Shown here: piece after piece, positions 1 to 10,164 of the stretch
How the letters are laid out: the number at the start of each line of letters is the position of its first letter
How positions within the stretch are numbered: the first letter of the stretch is position 1
DNA from: Micromonospora echinospora
GTDB taxonomy: Bacteria; Actinomycetota; Actinomycetes; Mycobacteriales; Micromonosporaceae
Assembly (NCBI RefSeq): GCF_014203425.1
Contig: NZ_JACHJC010000001.1
Span: 5,668,001 to 5,732,000 of the forward strand
DNA: 64,000 nucleotides
Direction: 5' to 3'
Notes under the pieces: model-generated
Databases searched by the model: none
Seen by the model: the letters and a program-made list of their open reading frames with translations, nothing else
Told to the model about the DNA's origin: nothing
Translations under genes and position numbers: made by a program

Positions 1-246
1 CAGCACCCCGGCGGTGATCGCCACGGTGAGCGAGATGACGTCCAGGTCGAGCCCGTCGACGATGCCGTGGTCGATGCCGCGCTGCACCGCCACCGGCACC
101 GCGACCCGGCCGACCATGTAGACAAGCGCCAGCGCGATCGTGCCGGCGAGACCGGTGCGCAGCTCCGGGGAGAGCGCCAGCCCGCGCCGCAGCGTCTGCC
201 AGGTGGTCTCGGCGGTCTCGGTGTTCTCCCCCGTGGTCGTACTCAC
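1..246 (-). CDS. ABC transporter permease/ATPase, N-terminal fragment
   Basis: Only the first 82 codons are inside the window; the gene runs off the left edge. The GTG start at 246-244 overlaps the TGA of the upstream ABC gene in a GTGA junction, so the two are co-translated. After about 25 polar residues comes a hydrophobic stretch (about residues 31-50, reading LAGTIALALVYMVGRVAV), as expected for the first membrane helix of a type I ABC exporter. No nucleotide-binding domain is visible here. The pairing with the neighbouring half-transporter, whose ATPase site is degenerate, suggests this one supplies the canonical catalytic residues of a heterodimer. That is inference. Confidence 0.75.
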   Translation of the reverse strand, partial: MSTTTGENTETAETTWQTLRRGLALSPELRTGLAGTIALALVYMVGRVAVPVAVQRGIDHGIVDGLDLDVISLTVAITAGVL

Positions 247-2141
247 CGGTCAACCTCGATCTCCAGGCCGGAGGTCATCGGCGTGACCTCGTCGTACGTC
301 TGCTTCTGCTCGCGTTCCTGCTCGGCCTGCTCGTACGCGGTGACCAGGTCGGCGTAGCCAGGCACGGTGGCCAGCAGCTCGGTGTGGGTGCCGCGGGCGA
401 CCACCCGGCCCTGCTCCACGTAGATCACCTCGTCGGCGAGCGCGATGGTGGCCCGGCGGTACGCGACCACCAGGATCGACGCCGGGGCGCCGCCGTCGGC
501 GGGGGCGCGCAGCCCGGCCAGGATGGCCGCCTCGACGCGCGGGTCGACAGCGCTCGTGGCGTCGTCGAGCACCAGCAGCCGGGGGCGGCCGGCGAGCGCC
601 CGGGCCAGCGTCAGCCGCTGGCGTTGCCCGCCGGACAGCGAGGTGCCCCGCTCGCCGACCATGGTGTCCAGCCCGTCCGGCAGCGCGGCCACGAAGCCGT
701 CCGCCTCGGCCAGCCGCAGCGCCGCCCACACCTCGTCGTCGCCGATGCCGGCGCGGTCCAGCGCGATGTTGGCCCGGACCGTGTCGTCGAAGACGAACGG
801 CACCTGCGCCACGAGCGCCACGTTGCCGGCGAGCGAGGCGGCGGTCAGCTCCCGCACGTCCACGCCCTCCAGCGTGACCCGCCCGGCGCCCGGGTCGACC
901 AGCCGCACTGCGAGCGAGGCGATCGTGGACTTGCCCGCTCCGGTGGGCCCCACCAGGGCGACAGTCTTCCCGGCCGGCACGGTGAACGTCACCGCGCCGA
1001 GCACCTGGGCGCCGGGCAGGTGCGCCTCGGCCGGCTCGTACGCGAAGTGCACGTCGTGGAAGGCGAGCGTGGCCGGTGTGCGGGTGGCCGGGTCGAGCGT
1101 CCTCGTGCCGTACGGCATCTCGCCCGTCGCGTCGAGCACGCGGCGGACCCGGTCCCACCCGGCGACGCTGCGCGGCAGCTCGGCCAGCACCCAGCCGATG
1201 GCGCGCACCGGGAAGGCCAGCACGGTGAACAGGAAGGCGACGCTGACCAGCTCGGTCACGGTGATCGCGCCCTGCCGCAGCCGGATCGCGCCGACCACCA
1301 GCACGGCGAGCGTGCCGAGGCTGGGCAGCGTCTCCAGCATCGGGTCGAAGACGCCGCGCAGCCGGCCGACCGAGATCAGCGCGTCCCGCAGGTCACCGGC
1401 GCGGGCCCCGAAGCGGGCGGTCTCCTGCGCCTCGCGGCCCATCGTCTTGACCACCAGCGCGCCGTCGAAGCTCTCGTGCGCGATGCCGCTGACCTCGGCG
1501 CGCAGCCGCTGCGCGCGGGCCTGGCGGGGCGCCATCCGGCGGGAGTAGACCACGTTGAGCGCGAACAGCGCGGGGAACACGGCGAGGCCGACCAGGGCCA
1601 GCGCCCAGTCGGTGAAGAACAGCGAGGCCACCGCGCCGACCAGCATCACCAGCGTGCCGACCGCGAACGGCATGGGCGCGATCGGGTACCAGGCGGCCTC
1701 CACGTCGGAGTTCGCGTTCGACAGCAGCGTGCCGGTGGAGTTGCGGTGGTGCCAGGCCAGCGGCAGCTCCAGGTAGCGGCGGGTGACCCGGCGGCGGTAG
1801 GCGGCCTGGAGCCGGTACTGCATGTAGCCGGCGCCGAGCCGCCGGGCGAAGATGCCGACGACCCGCAGCACGCTGATGCCGAACAGCGCCGTCGCGGCCA
1901 GCGCCAAGGCCCCGCGGGCCACCTCGCCGTGCTCGACCGCCGGCACGACGACATTGCCGACCACCCCGCCGACCACGTACGCGCTGGCGATCACCAGGAG
2001 GCCGAAGAGCACGCTGCCGCTGACTGCCACCGCGAAGATCCGCGGCTGTTCCCGGATGGCCTGGCCCAGCACCCGTAGCCCTCTGCCGAGGACGTCCCGA
2101 CTTGTCCCGCTCGCCACGCTCTCCCCCGCCGTAAGCCGCAT
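243..2141 (-). CDS. ABC exporter half-transporter with degenerate ATPase site
   Basis: A 632-residue fused membrane/ATPase protein of the MsbA-like exporter type. The N-terminal half has about six membrane helices. The C-terminal half has Walker A GPTGAGKST (about residue 397), signature LSGGQRQR (about 500) and Walker B LLVLDDATSAVD (about 522). Two catalytic positions deviate: the glutamate after Walker B is Asp, and the H-loop reads VVAYRRAT, so the switch His is Tyr (about 557). This is the pattern of the non-catalytic partner in heterodimeric exporters. The ATG at 2141 has GGGGGAG upstream. The substrate cannot be told from the sequence. Confidence 0.88.
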   Translation of the reverse strand: MRLTAGESVASGTSRDVLGRGLRVLGQAIREQPRIFAVAVSGSVLFGLLVIASAYVVGGVVGNVVVPAVEHGEVARGALALAATALFGISVLRVVGIFARRLGAGYMQYRLQAAYRRRVTRRYLELPLAWHHRNSTGTLLSNANSDVEAAWYPIAPMPFAVGTLVMLVGAVASLFFTDWALALVGLAVFPALFALNVVYSRRMAPRQARAQRLRAEVSGIAHESFDGALVVKTMGREAQETARFGARAGDLRDALISVGRLRGVFDPMLETLPSLGTLAVLVVGAIRLRQGAITVTELVSVAFLFTVLAFPVRAIGWVLAELPRSVAGWDRVRRVLDATGEMPYGTRTLDPATRTPATLAFHDVHFAYEPAEAHLPGAQVLGAVTFTVPAGKTVALVGPTGAGKSTIASLAVRLVDPGAGRVTLEGVDVRELTAASLAGNVALVAQVPFVFDDTVRANIALDRAGIGDDEVWAALRLAEADGFVAALPDGLDTMVGERGTSLSGGQRQRLTLARALAGRPRLLVLDDATSAVDPRVEAAILAGLRAPADGGAPASILVVAYRRATIALADEVIYVEQGRVVARGTHTELLATVPGYADLVTAYEQAEQEREQKQTYDEVTPMTSGLEIEVDR

Positions 2142-2297
2142 CTTTCTCCCCCATCCTTACCGCTCGTCGCCGGCTCCGCCGACCCGGCCGGGATATGTCC
2201 GCCGTCACGTTCCGCCCGACCTGGGCGGACAACGGCCGCTGACGCTCCCGGCCCGTCCCCGCGCCGGGCCTGGCGCGCCGAACTGCCCGCGCGGGCC

Positions 2298-2303
2298 TAC
2301 GAT
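2298..2303 (+). promoter_or_regulatory. -10 element TACGAT of the TIGR03085 gene (leaderless)
   Basis: TACGAT ends 6 nt before the ATG at 2310, and there is no Shine-Dalgarno sequence. Transcription would therefore begin at or next to the start codon. No clear -35 element is seen. Confidence 0.4.
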
Positions 2304-2309
2304 CGGGCC

Positions 2310-2939
2310 ATGCCGCGGTACGCCCGAGCGGAGCGCGAGGCGCTCGCCGACCTGATGCTGGAACTGGGACCGGACGCGCCGACCGTCAACGAGGGGTGGA
2401 CCACCCGCGACCTGGCCGCGCACCTGCTGGTGCGGGAACGCCGGCCGGACGCGGCCGGCGGCATCCTGCTGCCGCCGCTGCGCGGCTACGGCGAGTCGGT
2501 GCGCCGGCGGATCGCCGCCGGGCCGTACGCCGACCTGATCGCCCGGGTCCGCCGTCCCCCGGTGTGGAGCCCGGTGAGCAACCCGCTCACCGACGAGCTG
2601 GCGAACGGGATGGAGTTCTTCATCCACCACGAGGACGTCCGCCGGGCCCGGCCGGGCTGGCAGCCGCGGAACCTGCCCGCCGGGCAGCAGGCGGTGCTCT
2701 GGAAGCGGGTCGCCCTGCTGGCCCGGATGGCGCTGCGGCGCTTCCCGGCCGAGGTGCTGGTGCAGGCACCGGGGCACGGCGAGCTGCGGGCCGGTGGCGG
2801 CGGCGAGCGGCTGCGGCTCGTCGGCGCGCCGGGGGAACTCGTGCTGTTCCTCACCGGACGGCAGCGGGTGGCCCGGGTCCAGGTGGACGGCCCGGCCGAA
2901 CGCGCCGAGCGCCTGCGTAACGCCGAACTGGGCCTGTGA
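2310..2939 (+). CDS. TIGR03085 family protein (DinB/maleylpyruvate isomerase-like)
   Basis: A 209-residue protein matching the actinobacterial TIGR03085 family, a DinB-like four-helix fold related to mycothiol-dependent maleylpyruvate isomerases. Recognisable pieces are the N-terminal AEREALADLMLELGPDAPT, the helix WTTRDLAAHLLVRERRPDA with a possible metal-ligand His (about residue 39), and NGMEFFIHHEDVRRARPGW (about 102-120). Family members are usually called metal-binding, but their substrate is unknown. It is divergent from the ABC exporter genes and upstream of the terpene synthase; nothing ties it functionally to either. Confidence 0.8.
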   Translation: MPRYARAEREALADLMLELGPDAPTVNEGWTTRDLAAHLLVRERRPDAAGGILLPPLRGYGESVRRRIAAGPYADLIARVRRPPVWSPVSNPLTDELANGMEFFIHHEDVRRARPGWQPRNLPAGQQAVLWKRVALLARMALRRFPAEVLVQAPGHGELRAGGGGERLRLVGAPGELVLFLTGRQRVARVQVDGPAERAERLRNAELGL

Positions 2940-3065
2940 GCGACGTTTCCGCCCGTTCACAAGCGATCGTGGAATGTGGACACCCGGCATTCGATAACGC
3001 CCGCCGGCTCCCGTACGCTCCTGCGAACCGTCCCGACCCCGCGGGGCGGCGGACAGGGGACGACG

Positions 3066-4016
3066 ATGCGGGACTTCGCGCTCTCGGCGTTGCACGAGCC
3101 GCCCTTTCCCTCCCGATGTCACCCGGCCACCGACGAGGTGGCCGCGCAGAGCGTCGCCTGGGTGCGCGGGTTCGGCCTGATCAAGGACCGGGCCGGCCTG
3201 CTCCGGCTGACCGGGGCCCACGCCTCGGAGCTGGCCGGACGGGCCTGCCCCGATGCCTCCCCGACCGGCCTGCGGCTGCTCACCGACCTGATCAACTGGC
3301 TGTTCGTGGTGGACGACGCCTGCGACGACGACGGGCTGGGCGCCGCACCGACAGTGCTCGCGCCCACCCTGGCGGCCCTGCTGGCGGTGCTCGACCGGCA
3401 CGGTGACCCGGACGCGCCCGCGCCCACCGACGCCGGCCCGATGGGCCTGGCATTGCACGACCTGTGCCGGCGGGCCCGCGGCCGGGGGCGGCCGGCGCAC
3501 CTGATGCGACTGGTGAGCCAGTTGCGGGAGTACCTGCTGGCGCTGCTCTGGGAGGCCGCGAACCGGGAGCGCCGACGCGTGCCCGGGGTCGCCGAGTACG
3601 TGCAGATGCGCCGCCACACCGGAGGCGTACGCCCCAGCTTCACGGTGACCGACCTGGCCCGCCCGTCCCTGCCGCGGCCCGACCAGCGGGCGAACCCGGC
3701 GCTCACCGCGCTGGACGCCCTCGCCACCGACCTGGTCTGCTGGTGCAACGACATGTTCTCCTACGGCAAGGAGCGGGGCGTCGCCCCGGAGGCGCACAAC
3801 CTGGTGACCACCATCGCGGGCGAGACCGGGAAGGACGAGTCGGCGGCGTTGAACGCGGCGGCGAACTGCTTCAACACGGCCCTCGCCTCGTACGCGGAGC
3901 GGGACGCGGCGTTGAGCGCCGGGGCCGACGAGGGGATGCGGGCGTTCCTGGACACCCGCCGGGACTGGGTCCGGGCCACCTACGACTGGTCCCGCGCCGC
4001 CAGCCGGTACGCCTGA
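3066..4016 (+). CDS. Class I terpene synthase (cyclase)
   Basis: A 316-residue bacterial-type terpene cyclase. The aspartate-rich motif is DDACDDD (from residue 83), the NSE/DTE motif is NDMFSYGKE (from residue 228), RRHTGG lies in the pyrophosphate-sensing region, and the protein ends in the usual C-terminal RY pair. It should ionise and cyclise a prenyl diphosphate, most likely farnesyl diphosphate, but the product cannot be predicted. An upstream in-frame start at 2976 exists; the ATG at 3066 is chosen because AGGGGA lies 7 nt before it and homology-like sequence begins there. No methyltransferase, P450 or prenyltransferase gene is adjacent, so it may act alone. Confidence 0.88.
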   Translation: MRDFALSALHEPPFPSRCHPATDEVAAQSVAWVRGFGLIKDRAGLLRLTGAHASELAGRACPDASPTGLRLLTDLINWLFVVDDACDDDGLGAAPTVLAPTLAALLAVLDRHGDPDAPAPTDAGPMGLALHDLCRRARGRGRPAHLMRLVSQLREYLLALLWEAANRERRRVPGVAEYVQMRRHTGGVRPSFTVTDLARPSLPRPDQRANPALTALDALATDLVCWCNDMFSYGKERGVAPEAHNLVTTIAGETGKDESAALNAAANCFNTALASYAERDAALSAGADEGMRAFLDTRRDWVRATYDWSRAASRYA

Positions 4017-4108
4017 TCCGGTTCCAGAAGTCGGGACCGGTGGCGACTCGGCCGATCAGGGCTAGCCGCTGGCCGGGTGCAGGCAATACCCTTCGGTAAC
4101 CGCAGATC

Positions 4109-4128
4109 GACGTGACCCCCGTCACGTC
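4109..4128. promoter_or_regulatory. Crp-like palindrome upstream of acyl-CoA ligase
   Basis: A perfect 8-bp inverted repeat, GACGTGAC and GTCACGTC, separated by CCCC and ending 27 bp before the ATG at 4156. Its core, GTGA-N6-TCAC, fits the Crp/GlxR-type consensus of actinobacteria. Its position close to the start suggests repression or fine control of the ligase gene. Site identity is inference. Confidence 0.45.
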
Positions 4129-4155
4129 CCTCCACCCCTGAAGGCGGCTACAGCG

Positions 4156-5982
<1,827 letters not shown>

Positions 5983-6005
5983 CCCGCACCGCCAGTCGGT
6001 AGCGC

Positions 6006-6037
6006 CGGCCGTGCCCCACCGTCCCGGGGCACGGCCG
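6006..6037. terminator. Bidirectional terminator between convergent genes
   Basis: A 12-bp perfect stem (CGGCCGTGCCCC with GGGGCACGGCCG) and an 8-nt loop lie in the 63-bp gap between the converging ligase and ltrA-like genes. There is no T-run, as is common for actinobacterial terminators. Confidence 0.65.
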
Positions 6038-6045
6038 CGTGCCGT

Positions 6046-7353
6046 TCAGAGGTGCTGCTGCCGCCAATGGCTCTGCTCGGCCTCGGCGGCGATCTGCTCC
6101 TCCAGCGCGAGCTGGCGTACCCGGCGCCGGTGACCGTTCTCGCCCCGGGTCTCCCAGGCCACGCCCGCGGCGGTGAGCACCGCCAGCACGACGAGCGCGT
6201 TCAGCTCGTGCAGCGGGGCGACGGCCGGGACGGCGGCGACGAGCAGCAGCACCGTCACCAGCAGCGGCGGCCGCACCCGGCGGTCCGCCAGCCACCAGCA
6301 CGCGGCGATGCTGAGCAGGTAGAGCCCGACGCCGCCGAACAGGATCCCGGCCCAGAAGGTGCCCAGCGGCGGGCCCCACGCGGGCGTCGCCGGTGAGGTC
6401 GCCTCGGCCAGCAGGTCCTTGAGGCCGAGGGCGAAGAGGATGATCCCGGCGACCATCGGCAGGTGCAGGAACGTGTAGACGGTACGGGCCAGCCGCAGCC
6501 GCGCGGCCCGGTCCCGGGCCTGGTGCAGCGCCTGTTCCAGCGCGAACGACAGCGTGTCGAAGTACGCCCACCACAGCGTCGCCACGATCACCACGCCGAG
6601 CAGCGCGGCGACCGCGACCGGGCCGGTGAGCGGCAGCCCGCGCTTCGGGCCGAGCCCGAGCGCGATGAGCGACTCGCCGAGCGCGACGAGCACGATCAGC
6701 GCGTGCCGTTCCGCCCAGTGCCCGGCCGAGACGACCACCCACCACTGCTGGCCCAGGATCGCCCCGCTGAGGTATTCGACGAGCAGCGCCAGCGTCCAGA
6801 GCGCCAGTTGCAGCCCCACCGCGAACCGCTCCTGCGCCAGCCGGCCGGGAAGGATGCCGGCGACGACCAGCAGCGCCGTGGCCACCGTCGGGGCCAGGAA
6901 GCGGATCCGCAGCCCCCGGCGCCGGGCCGGGTCGGCACGGTCGGCCCAGGCGAAGACGGTGAGCTGGGCCGTCCGGATCACGAAGTAGCACCCGGCGAAG
7001 ACGAGCGGCCCGGGCAGCCAGCCGCCGCGGTTGGCGAACGCGCTGGGTGTGCTGAGCACGAGCAGGAACGTCGCCGCCACGGTGACGACGCCGACCAGCG
7101 GCAGCACCCCCTGGTCGGCGCGGAAGGCGTTGCCCATCCGCGCGAAGCCGGTCCACGACCACCAGAGCAATGCCAGCACCAGCAGGAAGCGGTAGAGGTT
7201 GACCGGCGTGAGCACCGAGGCGGTGAGCGTGGTGACGCTCAGGAACGCGAAGACGAAGACCAGGTCGTAGAAGAGCTCCAGGCGGGTGGTGCGGGAGCCC
7301 GGCGCGCTGCGCCGCACCGTCCACGACCACCGGACCCCGCCCCCGTTCCCCAC
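6046..7353 (-). CDS. Low temperature requirement protein A (LtrA) family membrane protein
   Basis: A 435-residue polytopic membrane protein with about ten to twelve hydrophobic segments. It carries the LtrA hallmarks: LELFYDLVFVFAF near the N-terminus (about residues 25-37) and HWAERHALIVLVALGESLIA in the second half. The family was named from a cold-sensitive Listeria mutant, but its biochemical role is not established. The C-terminal 40 residues are charged and cytoplasmic in character. It is monocistronic and converges on the acyl-CoA ligase gene. Confidence 0.85.
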   Translation of the reverse strand: MGNGGGVRWSWTVRRSAPGSRTTRLELFYDLVFVFAFLSVTTLTASVLTPVNLYRFLLVLALLWWSWTGFARMGNAFRADQGVLPLVGVVTVAATFLLVLSTPSAFANRGGWLPGPLVFAGCYFVIRTAQLTVFAWADRADPARRRGLRIRFLAPTVATALLVVAGILPGRLAQERFAVGLQLALWTLALLVEYLSGAILGQQWWVVVSAGHWAERHALIVLVALGESLIALGLGPKRGLPLTGPVAVAALLGVVIVATLWWAYFDTLSFALEQALHQARDRAARLRLARTVYTFLHLPMVAGIILFALGLKDLLAEATSPATPAWGPPLGTFWAGILFGGVGLYLLSIAACWWLADRRVRPPLLVTVLLLVAAVPAVAPLHELNALVVLAVLTAAGVAWETRGENGHRRRVRQLALEEQIAAEAEQSHWRQQHL

Positions 7354-7430
7354 TCGGGCAGTCTGCGGTCGCCGTCCCGCCCGGAGCCGGGGTTCGGAGC
7401 TTCACCACCGGATCGGGCGGGCGCGCCGGG

Positions 7431-8882
7431 TCAGGCGATGACGCCGGCCTCGCGCCACTGCGGGCGGCCGGCCCGGTCCAGGTCGTAGCGCACCGCGGCG
7501 AGCCGGCCCACCGCCTCCACCAGCTCCTCGGCGGGCAGGGTGAAGGGCAGACGCAGGAAGCGCTCAAGCGTCCCGTCCAGGCCGAACCGGGGTCCGGGCG
7601 CCAGCCGTACGCCGACTTCCTCGGCGGCCCGGGCCAGCGCGCTGGAGATCGGGCCGTCCAGCTCGGCCCAGAGCGTCACGCCGCCGCGCGGCACCGTGAC
7701 CCGCCAGTCGGGCAGCTGCTCGGCGAGCGCCGCGACCAGGGCGTCCCGCTGGGCGGCGAGCTGGGCGCGGCGGGCGGCCACGATGGCGGGCGCCTCGGCG
7801 AGCAGGTGCACGGCGACGAGCTGGTCGAGCACCGGGCTGGCCATGTCCACCCCGACCCGGGCCGCGGCCAGCCGCTGCACCTGGGGCGCGGAGGCGCGGA
7901 CCCAGCCGATCCGCAGCCCGCCCCAGTAGGGCTTGCTCATCCCGCCGATGCTGATCACCCGGGAGTGCCTGTCGAAGACCGCCACGGGTGGCGGCAGCGG
8001 GGTGTCGTCCAGCGGCAGGTCGACGAAGGACTCGTCGACGACGAGGTCGGTGCCGGCCGCGTGGGCCGCGCCGACCAGCCGTTCGCGCAGGTCGGCCGCC
8101 ATCAGGTGACCGGTCGGGTTGTGGAACTCCGGGATCACGTACGCGAGCTTCGGCCGGGTCTGCCGGATGCTGCCGAGCAGCAGCTCGGCGTCCCAGCCCT
8201 CGTCGGACAGGCCGTGGGTGGCGATCCGGGCCCGCCGGGCGGACAGCGCGGCCAGGGCGTTGGGGTAGGTGGGTGACTCGACGAGCACCGCGCCGCCGGG
8301 CGACAGGGCCAGCCGCAGCACCAGGTCCAGCGCGTGCTGGGTGCCGCTGGTGACCATGATCTGCTCCGGGCTGGTGGGCAGACCGCGCTCGGTGTACCCG
8401 CGGGCCACCGCCTCCCGCAGCTCGATGATGCCGGTCGGGTGGTAGCCGGCGCCGCCCAGGTAGCGGGGCAGGTCCTCGGCGGCCGCCCGGGCGGCCGGGA
8501 CGAGCTGCGGCGGCGCGGACAGCGCGGCCACGCCGAGGTCGATCATGTCGCGGTCGTCCAGCGGCGTCCACAGCCCGGTGCTGGCCACCCGGTGGCCGCC
8601 GGGCAGCATGGTCCAGCTCCCGGCGCCCCGGCGGCTGGCCAGGTGGCCGCTCTCCCGCAGTTCCCGGTACGCGGCGGTGACAGTGGTCCGGCTGATCCGC
8701 AGCGCCTCGGCCAGTTCCCGCTCGGCCGGCAGGCGTACCCCCAGCGGCAGCCGGCCGTCGGCGAGCAGGCCCCGGACGGCGGCGGCGAGCGCGGCGTAGT
8801 CGGGGCTCCGCCGGCGGCCCGGCAATGCGTGCCACTGGCCGAGGAGTCGCGCCAATTGGACGCCGCGCACCTGGCTGGTCAT
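7431..8882 (-). CDS. MocR-type (GntR-aminotransferase) transcriptional regulator
   Basis: A 483-residue protein with an N-terminal GntR winged helix (about residues 25-90, reading LPAERELAEALRISRTTVTA) joined to a fold-type I aminotransferase domain. The PLP-lysine site reads GGMSKPYWGGLRIGWV. Such proteins use PLP, or a PLP adduct, as effector rather than catalysing transamination. The ATG at 8882 is preferred over the in-frame GTG at 8888 because GGAGG sits 7 nt before the ATG and only 1 nt before the GTG. It is divergent from a YczE-like membrane protein gene, the same arrangement as Bacillus ycxD/yczE. Two exact direct repeats between the genes are the likely operator. Confidence 0.9.
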   Translation of the reverse strand: MTSQVRGVQLARLLGQWHALPGRRRSPDYAALAAAVRGLLADGRLPLGVRLPAERELAEALRISRTTVTAAYRELRESGHLASRRGAGSWTMLPGGHRVASTGLWTPLDDRDMIDLGVAALSAPPQLVPAARAAAEDLPRYLGGAGYHPTGIIELREAVARGYTERGLPTSPEQIMVTSGTQHALDLVLRLALSPGGAVLVESPTYPNALAALSARRARIATHGLSDEGWDAELLLGSIRQTRPKLAYVIPEFHNPTGHLMAADLRERLVGAAHAAGTDLVVDESFVDLPLDDTPLPPPVAVFDRHSRVISIGGMSKPYWGGLRIGWVRASAPQVQRLAAARVGVDMASPVLDQLVAVHLLAEAPAIVAARRAQLAAQRDALVAALAEQLPDWRVTVPRGGVTLWAELDGPISSALARAAEEVGVRLAPGPRFGLDGTLERFLRLPFTLPAEELVEAVGRLAAVRYDLDRAGRPQWREAGVIA

Positions 8883-8896
8883 GGCCACACCTCCAG

Positions 8897-8928
8897 AATT
8901 GGCCCCCTTGCGGCCTGCAATTGGCCCC
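8897..8928. promoter_or_regulatory. MocR operator: two direct AATTGGCCCC repeats
   Basis: AATTGGCCCC occurs at 8897-8906 and again at 8919-8928, in the same orientation with a 22-bp period (about two helical turns). The second copy abuts the -10 element of the yczE-like gene. Directly repeated boxes on one DNA face are the known operator style of MocR/GabR/PdxR dimers. A related CCAATTGG core lies near 8850 inside mocR. Confidence 0.6.
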
Positions 8929-8934
8929 TAGGGT
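8929..8934 (+). promoter_or_regulatory. -10 element TAGGGT of the yczE-like gene (leaderless)
   Basis: TAGGGT ends 7 nt before the ATG at 8942. The adjacent second MocR box fills the spacer region, so regulator binding would directly affect RNA polymerase. Confidence 0.5.
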
Positions 8935-8941
8935 GGCATGC

Positions 8942-9577
8942 ATGGCACCGCTTGGCAATCTCGGGCACCGCCCGGCGCGACGACTCACCCAGCTCTACGC
9001 CGGGCTCGTCCTGTACGGCCTCAGCATGGCGCTGATGATCCGCTCGGAGCTGGGACTGGACCCGTGGGACGTGTTCCACCAGGGGCTCTCCCGGCAGACC
9101 GGTCTCTCCTTCGGCACCGTCACCATCGCCGTCGGCGCTCTCGTCCTGCTGCTCTGGATCCCGCTGCGGCAGCGGCCCGGCCTCGGCACGGTCAGCAACG
9201 TCGTGGCCATCGGGCTGGTCGTCGACGCCACGCTCGCCGTGCTGCCGCCCGGTGACGGCATGCCGGCGCGCACCGCGATGCTGGTGGCCGGGATCGTCGC
9301 CAACGGCGCCGCCACCGGGCTCTACCTCGGCGCCGGGCTCGGCCCCGGACCCCGCGACGGTCTGATGACCGGCTTCGTCGCCCGCCATCCCCGCTTCTCG
9401 GTCCGGCTGGTCCGCACGAGCATCGAGATCACCGTGCTGGGCCTCGGCTGGCTGCTCGGCGGGACCGTCGGTCTCGGCACCGTGGCGTACGCGCTGACCA
9501 TCGGCCCGCTCGCCCAGTTCTTCATCCCGGTCTTCGCGCTGCCCGCGCGGCCGCCGAGCGGCGCCTACGCTACGTGA
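8942..9577 (+). CDS. YczE/YitT-like integral membrane protein
   Basis: A 211-residue protein with about five membrane segments. It begins with the characteristic LYAGLVLYGLSMALMIRSEL, followed by GLDPWDVFHQGLS (about residues 39-51) and GAGLGPGPRDGLMTG (about 124-138), all typical of the YczE/YyaS branch. The function of this family is not established; the divergent PLP-dependent regulator hints at a link to vitamin B6 or amine metabolism. The ATG at 8942 lies 7 nt after a TAGGGT -10 element, so the mRNA is probably leaderless and governed by the MocR boxes. Confidence 0.82.
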   Translation: MAPLGNLGHRPARRLTQLYAGLVLYGLSMALMIRSELGLDPWDVFHQGLSRQTGLSFGTVTIAVGALVLLLWIPLRQRPGLGTVSNVVAIGLVVDATLAVLPPGDGMPARTAMLVAGIVANGAATGLYLGAGLGPGPRDGLMTGFVARHPRFSVRLVRTSIEITVLGLGWLLGGTVGLGTVAYALTIGPLAQFFIPVFALPARPPSGAYAT

Positions 9578-9693
9578 TCAGCGCCGGGCCGACCGCCACG
9601 GCCCGAGGCGCTCCGCAACGCGCTGAGCTGCGGTGACACAGAACAGCGAAACCAGGTGTTTCCTCCGCCGTCGCGGCCGGGCATCATTCCTGC

Positions 9694-10155
9694 ATGGGGG
9701 AGAACGGATGGCGTTGGAGCGACGCCTGGATCTTCGTCGCGTTGGTCATCGCCAGTGGCGCCGGCCGGCACCGGCGGTCCGCGTCGACACGCCGCCCTGA
9801 AGGCGTGCGGCTGGCTGACGTCCTCTCCACAGCCGACCACCTCAACCAGGCCATCCCCGAGCGGCACGAGGTGGAGGGCGCGGTCCGGCGGCTCGTCGGC
9901 GCGGGCCTGGTCAGCGTCTCCGACGGCTGGTTCCGGGTCACCCCGGACGGTGAGCGGCTCTGGCGCACCCGTCCCAGCGCCGGGCTCGGCACCACTGTGG
10001 ACACGGTGCAGGGCGTGCTGACCCGCCGGCACCCGCCCGGCGAATCCGAGTGGCAGCTCGACGAGGACGACCACGCCGCCGCCGTGCAGGAGTACGTGGT
10101 CCGCTCGATCCCGATGCCGCGCCGCTCCCCCGAGGGGCGCTCCGGCCGGCAGTGA
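9694..10155 (+). CDS. Small winged-helix-like conserved hypothetical protein
   Basis: A 153-residue protein. The start (MGENGWRWSDAWIFVALVIA) is followed by a region compatible with a winged helix: LADVLSTADHLNQAIPERHE, EVEGAVRRLVGAGLVSVSDG, then a wing-like WFRVTPDGERLW (about residues 40-88). The last 55 residues are charged and probably disordered. I recognise similar short proteins in actinobacteria but not a named family. It converges on hisF with a 9-bp gap. DNA binding is a guess from the helix-turn-wing pattern. Confidence 0.6.
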   Translation: MGENGWRWSDAWIFVALVIASGAGRHRRSASTRRPEGVRLADVLSTADHLNQAIPERHEVEGAVRRLVGAGLVSVSDGWFRVTPDGERLWRTRPSAGLGTTVDTVQGVLTRRHPPGESEWQLDEDDHAAAVQEYVVRSIPMPRRSPEGRSGRQ

Positions 10156-10164
10156 CCGCCCGCC

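Noticed and set aside
2205..3797. 530-codon minus-strand frame
   Set aside because: Shadow of the TIGR03085 and terpene synthase genes, both with clear family motifs on the plus strand.
7376..7421. CCCGCCCG/CGGGCGGG stem as terminator between ltrA-like and mocR
   Set aside because: Only 8 bp with a loop of about 30 nt in very GC-rich DNA; too weak to call.
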